44,535 nt of DNA. Origin: Novosphingobium naphthalenivorans NBRC 102051. Its GTDB lineage: Bacteria; Pseudomonadota; Alphaproteobacteria; Sphingomonadales; Sphingomonadaceae. A program made the translations under genes and the position numbers. The notes under the pieces were generated by a model. That model had not been told where the DNA came from and searched no databases. It worked only from the letters and a program-made list of their open reading frames with translations. Shown one piece after another: positions 18,266-25,407 of this stretch; the stretch's first letter is position 1; each line of letters starts with the position of its first letter. Location: assembly GCF_001590985.1 (NCBI RefSeq), contig NZ_BCTX01000041.1:1-44535 (forward strand), read 5' to 3'.

Positions 18266-19045
18266 ATGAGCAATGATCCGAAGCTGGCACTGATCGTGTC
18301 GGACAGCGCGAAAGCGCAGGCCGGCGCAAGGTCGCTCATAGACGCTTATCCGTGGGTTTCGCCGGAAGAAGCCGAAATGCTGGTCGTGCTCGGCGGAGAC
18401 GGCTTCCTGCTCCATGTCCTGCACGAAATGCTCGACCGCGACATGATCAAGCCGGTGTACGGGATGAACCTGGGCACGGTCGGCTTCCTGATGAACGGCC
18501 AGCACGATCACGTGCCGATCGCCAAACGCATTGCCGAAGCCCACCGCGTGCCGGTCAGCCCGCTGTGCATGCATGCGACGACGCAGGACGGGCAGCAATT
18601 CAGCTTCTATGCGATCAACGAAGTCTCGCTGCTGCGCGAAACGCGCCAGACCGCCAAGCTGGAAGTGCGAATCAACGGCCGCGTGCGCATGGAGGAACTG
18701 GCGGGCGACGGCATTCTCGTCGCCACCCCGGTCGGCTCCACCGCCTACAACCTTTCCGCCAATGGACCGATTCTGCCGCTGGGCAGCCGGATGCTGGCGC
18801 TCACCCCGATCAGCCCGTTCCGCCCGCGCCGGTGGAAAGGCGCGATCCTGCCCGAGAGCGCCGAAGTCGAATTCCGGATTCGCGAGCCGGGCAAACGCCC
18901 CGTCGCCGCCGTCGCCGACCAGAAGGAAGTGCGCGACGTCTCTACGGTGCGCATCGCCGCCACCGCGGAAAAGGAACTGACCTTGCTGTTCGACCCTGGC
19001 TACACGCTGGAAGAGCGCATTTTCGCCGAGCAGTTCCAGGTCTGA
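18266..19045 (+). CDS. nadK: NAD kinase
   Basis: 259 residues. It phosphorylates NAD to NADP in the cytosol. The GGDG motif (43-46, in VVLGGDGFLL), NLGTVGFL, and the second block GDGILVATPVGSTAYNLSANGP are diagnostic. The open frame extends to 18170; ATG 18266 gives a normal family start (MSNDPKLALIVSD). It is followed at once by a long hairpin (19050-19082), and then by the tRNA-Asn promoter. Confidence 0.96.
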   Translation: MSNDPKLALIVSDSAKAQAGARSLIDAYPWVSPEEAEMLVVLGGDGFLLHVLHEMLDRDMIKPVYGMNLGTVGFLMNGQHDHVPIAKRIAEAHRVPVSPLCMHATTQDGQQFSFYAINEVSLLRETRQTAKLEVRINGRVRMEELAGDGILVATPVGSTAYNLSANGPILPLGSRMLALTPISPFRPRRWKGAILPESAEVEFRIREPGKRPVAAVADQKEVRDVSTVRIAATAEKELTLLFDPGYTLEERIFAEQFQV

Positions 19046-19049
19046 ATCG

Positions 19050-19082
19050 CCTTGAGAAAATTTCGATGAAATTTCCTCAAGG
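19050..19082 (+). terminator. Hairpin after nadK
   Basis: CCTTGAG pairs with CTCAAGG, and inside AAATTT pairs with AAATTT with one mismatch between the two blocks, giving a 14-position stem and a 5-base loop, 5 bases after the nadK stop. No T run follows, but it is the only plausible stop before the tRNA promoter. Confidence 0.55.
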
Positions 19083-19088
19083 ACAGGG

Positions 19089-19117
19089 TTGCCAAGCCAT
19101 CAGACCCCGCTTATAGG
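19089..19117 (+). promoter_or_regulatory. Promoter of tRNA-Asn
   Basis: TTGCCA (19089-19094), 17 bp, TATAGG (19112-19117), then CGC; about 38 bp before the tRNA. It is the same -35, spacing and -10 plus discriminator as at tRNA-Pro. Confidence 0.7.
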
Positions 19118-19155
19118 CGCACCCCTGCCCCGCGGTGGAGACACTGCAGGGCTGC

Positions 19156-19230
19156 TCCCCGATAGCTCAGCGGTAGAGCATTCGACTGTTAATCGAATGG
19201 CCGTAGGTTCGAATCCTACTCGGGGAGCCA
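19156..19230 (+). tRNA. tRNA-Asn(GTT)
   Basis: A full cloverleaf: acceptor TCCCCGA with TCGGGGA, D arm AGCTCAGCGGTAGAGCA, anticodon stem TTCGA/TCGAA around CTGTTAA (anticodon GTT), T arm TAGGTTCGAATCCTA, discriminator G, encoded CCA (19228-19230). Its last 15 bases are also the 3' end of the serine recombinase gene on the other strand, marking it as the integration site of the island. Confidence 0.97.
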
Positions 19231-20787
19231 TTCTGAAACATCCGAGTTTTCGGGCCCTTTTTCGGGTTCCGGGCTCGGAGTTTCAGGGGGCATTTTCTCA
19301 AGCATTCCAAAGGGTTCTCGGAAGGTAACTGTGAGCTTCCCATGAGCCCAAGTGCTGTTCAAAACCAACAGATCCAAAGCGGTGTTTTTGGCACCGGGAG
19401 ACTGTATGCTGAAGGTTCGATGAGCCTTTCGAGCTAGGTCAAGCAACGCGATTCCGTCATCGACGAAATTATCTTCAGCGTTGTGGAGAAGCTCGATCTG
19501 ACGTTGACACCTAGCCCGTTCTTCTCGCCATGTGGACGCCATTCGGTCATGCATGTCGGCGGTGATCCTGCCATCGAGATGATCGACGTAGAGCTTATCG
19601 AGCCGTTCCTGAAGACGATCGGCTTCTAGGCGAAGGCGTCCGACCGTCTCCACTCTCTCCCTGCTCTTGTCGGTGTGCGCTTCCCGGATAGCTCTTTCGA
19701 TCAGCGAGAAGACCCTGTCATCCATGTGGAGACGCGCGAGCTGTTCCTCGAACGCCTGAACCAAGGCCTCTTCCCGAACATATTTCTCGGGGCACTTCTG
19801 CTTGAAGCCTGAGCAGTGGTAGTAGATGTAGCGGCCTCGCTGCATCTGCGCGACAACTGCGCAGCCGCAATGCCCACACGTGATCAGACCGGCGAATGCG
19901 AATCGCAGAGGCTCAGCGCGCACGTTGCTGACGCTACGGCCATCCAATACCTCTTGGACGTTCTCCCATGTCTCGGTAGTGACGATGGGCTCATGGGTGC
20001 CTTGGTAGAGCCTGCCAGCCCATTCGAACGCCCCAGCATACAAGCGATTGCGAAGCGTATAGTGGATCGTGCTCAGACCCACGGGTCGACCGCTGCGGCG
20101 ATATCGCAGACCGTCGGCGCGGGCCTTCGCCGTAACCTCCTTGAGAGAATAACTCCCTGTCTCAAACCACTCGAAAACGCGTGTGACGATTGGCGCCATG
20201 TCGGGGTCGGGCACGATGATTTTTTTGCCGTGCGGACCAACGACATTGAGATAGCCGATGGGAGCGTGTGTCGGCCAAATACCTTGCTTGGCCTTCTCGA
20301 TCATCCCCTTCCTGGCTTCCTCGGATAGGTTGTCCACGTAGTTCTTAGCCATCAGGACCTTGATGCCATGCATGAACTTTTCCGACGAGCGCGACTCGTG
20401 CGAAAGGACTGTTCCCTCCTTTACGAGATGGAGTTCGATATCGAAGGCGTCGAGCGTTACCCAATCCTTGATGTTTCGGTAAAGGCGATCGGTCTTCTCC
20501 ACGAGGAGATGTCGGACACCGGGATGAGCCCGTAGATATTTAAGCATCGCTTCAAATTGAGTGCGTCCGGTCTTCTTGGCGGTCTCTACATCTACATATT
20601 GCTCGACAATGGCGAATCCTTGGCGCTCCGCATAATCCCGGATCAACGCAATCTGGGCGTCGATTGAAAAGCCTTCTTTCTCCTGTTCCGCCGTCGAAAC
20701 CCGAGCATAGAGGACTGCTTTCTCGGCAGCCGATCTTTGACGGGCTCCCGAGTTCCTGGTTTCCTTGGCTTTACGTGGCCTCGCCAT
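19216..20787 (-). CDS. Large serine recombinase (integrase)
   Basis: 523 residues. The N-terminal resolvase domain (about 23-170) starts with AVLYARVSTAEQ, the catalytic Ser being residue 31, followed by conserved EKTDRLYRN. A recombinase domain (about 190-290, PIGYLN...LRNRLYAG) follows, then a zinc ribbon (CGHCG...YYHCSG...KCPE) and a coiled coil (about 385-440). It catalyses integration or excision through a Ser-DNA link at a short core site. The last residues WLPE and the TAG stop are encoded by the 3' end of tRNA-Asn, so the gene end was completed or preserved by integration. A small gene lies 100 bp upstream on the same strand. Such enzymes usually target protein genes; a tRNA target is less common. 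Confidence 0.93.
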   Translation of the reverse strand: MARPRKAKETRNSGARQRSAAEKAVLYARVSTAEQEKEGFSIDAQIALIRDYAERQGFAIVEQYVDVETAKKTGRTQFEAMLKYLRAHPGVRHLLVEKTDRLYRNIKDWVTLDAFDIELHLVKEGTVLSHESRSSEKFMHGIKVLMAKNYVDNLSEEARKGMIEKAKQGIWPTHAPIGYLNVVGPHGKKIIVPDPDMAPIVTRVFEWFETGSYSLKEVTAKARADGLRYRRSGRPVGLSTIHYTLRNRLYAGAFEWAGRLYQGTHEPIVTTETWENVQEVLDGRSVSNVRAEPLRFAFAGLITCGHCGCAVVAQMQRGRYIYYHCSGFKQKCPEKYVREEALVQAFEEQLARLHMDDRVFSLIERAIREAHTDKSRERVETVGRLRLEADRLQERLDKLYVDHLDGRITADMHDRMASTWREERARCQRQIELLHNAEDNFVDDGIALLDLARKAHRTFSIQSPGAKNTALDLLVLNSTWAHGKLTVTFREPFGMLEKMPPETPSPEPEKGPENSDVSEWLPE

Positions 20788-20887
20788 GTCTTACTCCAAC
20801 CTGCAATGAAGCTATCCACCCAACACCCCCTCCCCTCTTCTCTAGATCGAATGGTGTGCCCATGGATGGGTCAGAAGGTATGTCGTC

Positions 20888-21244
20888 TTATCGCTGCGTT
20901 TTACGGGGTCGCCCTCGTTTTTTCCGCGGAGACGCCTTCGGGGGCATGTTAGAATTGACATCTGGCGGCGTCACCTCCCATTGGACGAGCATCCACATAT
21001 AGTCCGCGAGGTTCCCCAGAAGGTTCCTAGCCTCATTTTCCGATACGGGCCGTTTCAAACGCTCCTCGAAAAGAGCCTGGGCGTCCAAGATAAGTTCCCG
21101 CGAGAATGCGCTGCGCCGAACTGTCCAGCGATCGTCCGATCGCGATTCGTCATGTGCGGAAGCGGTCGGTAAAGAGGGCCGTTCGGAAGGCGTGGTTGGC
21201 GGCACCGCTCCATAAGCCGTGGTAGGAAGGCGTAGCCGTTTCAT
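20888..21244 (-). CDS. Small protein, last gene of the transfer operon
   Basis: 118 residues, family not recognised. The N-terminal third is Pro/Ser-rich and probably disordered. The middle (about 46-90) is a compact helical domain: FSRELILDAQALFEERLKR, then SENEARNLLGNLADYMWML. The C-terminal tail is strongly basic (KASPRKKRGRPRKTQR) with an AT-hook-like RGRPRK core, suggesting DNA contact. ATG 21244 overlaps the transglycosylase stop by 4 bases, which sets the start. It ends 100 bp before the recombinase, so the two could share regulation. The real-gene call rests on the coupling and the helical domain. Confidence 0.65.
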   Translation of the reverse strand: MKRLRLPTTAYGAVPPTTPSERPSLPTASAHDESRSDDRWTVRRSAFSRELILDAQALFEERLKRPVSENEARNLLGNLADYMWMLVQWEVTPPDVNSNMPPKASPRKKRGRPRKTQR

Positions 21245-21807
21245 GGCCGCACCACCTGGACCGACGCACGGGTGAAGAAGGCGTCTCGCCCGAAGCGTCG
21301 CTGGAGATGGACCGCGACGCTGGCTGCATAGCGTCGTTGCCGCCATTGAGTGGGGCTATGGTAGGCACCCACTGCCCTCCAATAATCCCGTGTCATCGCC
21401 AGGCTGGACAGGAATATCCATCGGGCGGCGTTCACGTTGAAGCAGGCGTCGTGCGTGAGCCACCAACGCACGTGAGAAGCAGGACGTCCCGTCATGGCGG
21501 CGAGCTTCGGAACCCACCAGCTATTGACCTGCAACGGGCCAAGATCATGGCTGCCATTGCTATTCTCGATCTCAGCGCCGACCCAGCCGCCTTCCTGGTC
21601 CCGAAGGCCCCATAGGGTTTTTTCAAGCCAGAGCTTGCCGGATGATGCCTGCCGGATACAGCGGGCGATCTCGCCTTCCAACATGCTCGTTGCTGGCTCC
21701 CGAGAAGCCGCCTGGGTCGGATTGGAAAGGAATAGCGAAGCGAGAACCGCCCAAGAAGTTTTAAGGGGACGTGCCCGACGTGCAAGGGGCGTGGACCGCG
21801 TGATCAT
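21241..21807 (-). CDS. Lytic transglycosylase, conjugation type
   Basis: 188 residues. A basic start and hydrophobic stretch (about 16-38, ending in TQA) form a signal peptide, so it acts on peptidoglycan in the periplasm. The lysozyme-like domain has the catalytic Glu in LRDQEGGW, then the S-x-D-x-GPLQVN block and AVGAYHSPT, as in VirB1-like enzymes. It would open the cell wall locally for a DNA-transfer channel. Start ATG 21807 overlaps the previous stop by 4 bases (ATGA), and its own stop overlaps the next start the same way. It is notable as a cell-wall-opening gene without a secretion apparatus in the window. Confidence 0.82.
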   Translation of the reverse strand: MITRSTPLARRARPLKTSWAVLASLFLSNPTQAASREPATSMLEGEIARCIRQASSGKLWLEKTLWGLRDQEGGWVGAEIENSNGSHDLGPLQVNSWWVPKLAAMTGRPASHVRWWLTHDACFNVNAARWIFLSSLAMTRDYWRAVGAYHSPTQWRQRRYAASVAVHLQRRFGRDAFFTRASVQVVRP

Positions 21808-22445
21808 ATGTCGACCCCCATGATCATCAGCGGGTCGCCCTGGATCGGAGCAAGGAGCCGTTCGCCCGATATGACTTCGATATGGGTATGGTGATCGAAT
21901 AGGACTCGGCTGGACGGCCCTGTCCGCCCGGTATGAATAAATAGCCCCGGCATACCCTTCGACCGGCACAGCGTGGCAAATCCGTCGACATGCTCTGGAC
22001 GAATGGCGCTGGCATAGCGCTTGGCCTGGATAAGCCAGGTCCGCCCCTGAATGATAACCTTGCCGTCAAGACCGCCATCGCCGGTATAGCGGCGATTACG
22101 GACAACCCCGCAGCCACGGCGCTCGAAGCATTCGAGCAGGAGTTCCTCGAACGCGAGCGGATCCATGCCGCGCAGGCGAGAATAGATGACGCCCGGAGGC
22201 TGGCCGCGATCCGCCCCTTGCAGTTGCAGGAACATCGTTCGCGCTTGCCGGTGGCGCCATCGATGGCGGATTGGCACCCGCAATCGGCGGCCGAGCCAAG
22301 CGATCAGAACAAGCGATATGAAGAAGATCCATAGGTAATGATGATGCGGCTCCAGAAAGCCCGATTTTGCTTGGGCCGGAACGGTTGATATGGTCGCCGC
22401 GGTCAGGGTCAGGACCGCCGCGCGAATGCTCTTTTCAGCGATCAT
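21804..22445 (-). CDS. Membrane-anchored Mrr-like endonuclease
   Basis: 213 residues. The N-terminal hydrophobic segment resembles a signal peptide (about 9-26, ending AQA), then comes one membrane helix (about 37-51) followed by an Arg-rich stretch, placing the rest in the cytosol. The C-terminal domain (about 95-200) is a restriction-endonuclease-like Mrr fold: Glu100 in FEELLLECFERRG, Asp127 in GDGGLDG and Gln140-x-Lys142 in WLIQAKRYA form the E-D-QxK active site. Start ATG 22445 has GGAGG before it. It sits inside the transfer operon, overlapping the relaxase by 11 bases and the transglycosylase by 4. Whether it cuts incoming, competing or its own DNA is unknown. Confidence 0.78.
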   Translation of the reverse strand: MIAEKSIRAAVLTLTAATISTVPAQAKSGFLEPHHHYLWIFFISLVLIAWLGRRLRVPIRHRWRHRQARTMFLQLQGADRGQPPGVIYSRLRGMDPLAFEELLLECFERRGCGVVRNRRYTGDGGLDGKVIIQGRTWLIQAKRYASAIRPEHVDGFATLCRSKGMPGLFIHTGRTGPSSRVLFDHHTHIEVISGERLLAPIQGDPLMIMGVDI

Positions 22446-25407
22446 GACCGCCTCCATGTTCGTGGGTCTGGGTGTTGGGTGATTGCGATGCCGGCTCAGC
22501 CTGGCGCTCGGCCGGGTGGGAGTTTTCGGGGGCTGCCCCGCCCCGTCCGAGCAGGGATGTCAGCCACTGGTCCATCGCTTGCGCGGCGGACTGCGCGCGC
22601 CCCGCCAGAAAGGCGGCCAAGCCGTCAGGCTGCTGAGCTCGAAGGCGGAGTTCCCGCTCGGCCTCCATGCGTTCCTTGCGGGCTGCCCGATCGGTGCGCT
22701 GCCGGTCTCTCAGCTCGTCCAGTCGCTCGCTGTGCCGGATTCCCCGGTCTTTGAGGCTGTCACGATCGAGGCGGCCCAGCCCTTCGAGTGAGGAGGTCTT
22801 CTCACCGGAGCGGCGCTCCAATTTATCGATGAGCCGCTTTTCATTCTCGGTCCAGAGTTTCACGCCGTAGCGCGCGCGCGTGATGGCGGTGTAATAGTTC
22901 TGACCGGTGACCAGCGACGAGTTGACCGGCGCCAGGACATAGACGCGATCATAAGTCTTCGATTGGGCGGAATAGACGGTTTCCGCGTAGCCGTGGTCCC
23001 AATTCTTATGAAGCGAGAGATCGACGTCCTGAACCCGGCCATCCCGGTCCCAACGGATGGTGGCGACAGCACCTTCCAGCCGCTCGACGGTGCCACGCTC
23101 CGCGTTCTTCAGGTTGAGGTCGTGATTGACGAGGCGCCACTGGATGCGGTCACCCTGGGCGAGGTCGCGTTCCTCGCTCTTGAATACATTGACCTGCGAA
23201 GCCCTACCCAACCGGGGATCCCACCGGATGGTGCGACCGTTCTCATCCACGAGGTTTACAACCTGTCGACCGCGGGCATCGCGTGCGAGACCAACAACAC
23301 GATATTCGGCATCGCGCACAATGCCGAGGCCGGCGACGCCGCGCGAAAAGATGAGCACCTGGCCGCCGGAATAGAAGCGAGCCATCTGCTTTTCCTGGTC
23401 GGTCATGCCGGACGGGGTCAACACCGAAAGGCGGGCTTCCTCAGCGGCAACGGCACCTTCGGTTTTCAGGGCCTCCCGAATCTTGGTGTTGACGATCAGC
23501 CGGGTGGAATTCTCCAGCACGAGGATGTTGGTGTTGGCGCGATTCTCCGGCTTCAGCCGGGTCCATTCACCAACCAGGAGTTCGGCGAGCGTCTCGCTGT
23601 TTGCGCCGCTGACCACCTTGTCGAGATTTTCGAGCGACCCGGCATAGTTGTTGAGGCGGGCTTGGGTGACCGCCGCCTTCATCGCCCGGGTCTGCTGCCG
23701 CACCGACTCTGTCAGTTCTTCTTTCGGGAGGCCGAGCCGCTGCAGGAGCCAGAAGGGCTTTCCCTGCTCGATAGCGCCGGTCTGCTTGTTGTCGCCGAGC
23801 AGGATGAGTCGCGCCCCGGTCGTGCGGCTGATTTCGAGAACGCGCAGCGCCTGCCGGTTTCCGAGTTGGCCTGCCTCGTCCAGGATCAGCACATGGCTAT
23901 CATCCAGACGATGGCCGCCGCCGGCGATCAGGCTCGCCACCGTGCGGGATTCGATCTGCGCGTCTTTCCCCAAACCGGCTGCTGCCGACGACGTCGGAGC
24001 TAAAGCGATCAGCGTTGTTCCGGGAGCCGCTGCCTCGTTCAACGCTCCTACGAGGGTTGATTTGCCGGCGCCGCCGACACCATGGACTCCGACAACCCGA
24101 TGGGAGGTAGTTCCTATATGGAGAAGGGCGACTTCCTGAGCGACATTCAGGCCCTTTTCAGCGCTGATTTCCTGCAATCGCTCCGCCGTCGCGATGGGTG
24201 TCGCGTCATTGAGAGCAAGGGCAAGGTGATCGGATAGGGCAAGCTCAAGACGGGCCGAGCGCCGGGAGGTGCGACCTCGTGTGAGGATCTGATCGCCTGT
24301 CTGCTCACGGGTTTCGAGCAGTTTGCGCTGCGCCTCGTGATTTTCCGCGAGCGGACGGATGTCGGAGAGCCGGACCTCCCCGACATGCGATGCCAATCCG
24401 TACTGGAGCAACCGACCAAGGTTGTTGACGGCCTCCCGACCCTCCCCCTGACGCAGCCCGAACAGCATCGCCCGAGCAGCGGTAGCGGGATCGACCGCGA
24501 TCGTCCGCTCCCCTTCCCGTCCAGCTTCGATCAGGGTGAATTCGATGGTCTCTCGATACCCACCAAGCCGGTCCTGCCAGCGCGTGTGCAGAGCCTCCAG
24601 CGACACCTTTTCCTTAGGGCCACGGGTTTCATAGAAGGACTGTCGGCGGGCAGCCTGACCCGTCAGGCCGTGTTCCTTCGCATGGGCTTCGATCTGCTCG
24701 GCCCGTTGAGACAGTTCCGAGATGAGGCCTCTGGGCACTCCCCGAATTTCGAACAACCCTTTACGGGGATCGAACTGGACCTCGTAGCCGAGTTCGCGGA
24801 GACGATGGGCAAGCTCGTTGCGATAGACCTGCCCTGCGACCATCTGCTCGGCGAACATGGCGCGCGTCTCGAGGCTCACCATCTGCTCACCATCCTGACG
24901 GTTGGTGATGTTCATGACCACGACATGGGTGTGCAGATGGGGGTCGAGTTCGCGCGAGGCGTGCTCGGTAAAGCGGGCGAAGATCAGCCGCCCGGTCGTT
25001 TCATGGACAATCTTGCCCTCTGAGCGATGGCGTAGCGTCGCGTGCTCTTCCAGGTAGGAAAGTGCTACGCTCACGGCTTGCTCGTGAGCGGCAACGATCC
25101 TGTCGTCGCCGGCGACCAGCGCCATGATCGACACCGACTTGGGCGCGTTGACGGCGAAGTCCCATCCCTGGTGATGCTGAATCTGGCCATGCTTGCGGTG
25201 ACGGCCCAGTTGCTGATCGCCAATCTTGCCCGCCAGCAATTCCTGAAACAGAGCGGGATCGACCTTCTCGCCCTCAAGACCAAGTTCGGCCGCTATCCGG
25301 CCACCCCATTCCGAATGCTCGTCGGATCCCTTGGTGTAGTAGTCTCCCACCGTATAGTAGCGGGCGATATTGGCGGGCGTGCCCTTGAGGCGGCGAGGAT
25401 GGATCAT
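22435..25407 (-). CDS. MobF-family relaxase-helicase (TrwC/TraI type)
   Basis: 990 residues. It nicks oriT, stays covalently bound to the 5' end and unwinds the strand for transfer. The relaxase domain (about 1-290) has the paired tyrosines Y17/Y18 and Y23/Y24 and the metal-binding triad His157-x-His159-x-His161 (DPHLHTH). The helicase domain has Walker A GVGGAGKST (443-451), DEAGQ (510-514) and the C-terminal NYYTAITRARYGV motif of RecD-like enzymes. The tail (about 900-990) is charged. The start overlaps the coupling-protein stop by 4 bases. The size matches R388 TrwC (966). All catalytic residues are intact. Confidence 0.95.
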   Translation of the reverse strand: MIHPRRLKGTPANIARYYTVGDYYTKGSDEHSEWGGRIAAELGLEGEKVDPALFQELLAGKIGDQQLGRHRKHGQIQHHQGWDFAVNAPKSVSIMALVAGDDRIVAAHEQAVSVALSYLEEHATLRHRSEGKIVHETTGRLIFARFTEHASRELDPHLHTHVVVMNITNRQDGEQMVSLETRAMFAEQMVAGQVYRNELAHRLRELGYEVQFDPRKGLFEIRGVPRGLISELSQRAEQIEAHAKEHGLTGQAARRQSFYETRGPKEKVSLEALHTRWQDRLGGYRETIEFTLIEAGREGERTIAVDPATAARAMLFGLRQGEGREAVNNLGRLLQYGLASHVGEVRLSDIRPLAENHEAQRKLLETREQTGDQILTRGRTSRRSARLELALSDHLALALNDATPIATAERLQEISAEKGLNVAQEVALLHIGTTSHRVVGVHGVGGAGKSTLVGALNEAAAPGTTLIALAPTSSAAAGLGKDAQIESRTVASLIAGGGHRLDDSHVLILDEAGQLGNRQALRVLEISRTTGARLILLGDNKQTGAIEQGKPFWLLQRLGLPKEELTESVRQQTRAMKAAVTQARLNNYAGSLENLDKVVSGANSETLAELLVGEWTRLKPENRANTNILVLENSTRLIVNTKIREALKTEGAVAAEEARLSVLTPSGMTDQEKQMARFYSGGQVLIFSRGVAGLGIVRDAEYRVVGLARDARGRQVVNLVDENGRTIRWDPRLGRASQVNVFKSEERDLAQGDRIQWRLVNHDLNLKNAERGTVERLEGAVATIRWDRDGRVQDVDLSLHKNWDHGYAETVYSAQSKTYDRVYVLAPVNSSLVTGQNYYTAITRARYGVKLWTENEKRLIDKLERRSGEKTSSLEGLGRLDRDSLKDRGIRHSERLDELRDRQRTDRAARKERMEAERELRLRAQQPDGLAAFLAGRAQSAAQAMDQWLTSLLGRGGAAPENSHPAERQAEPASQSPNTQTHEHGGGHDR

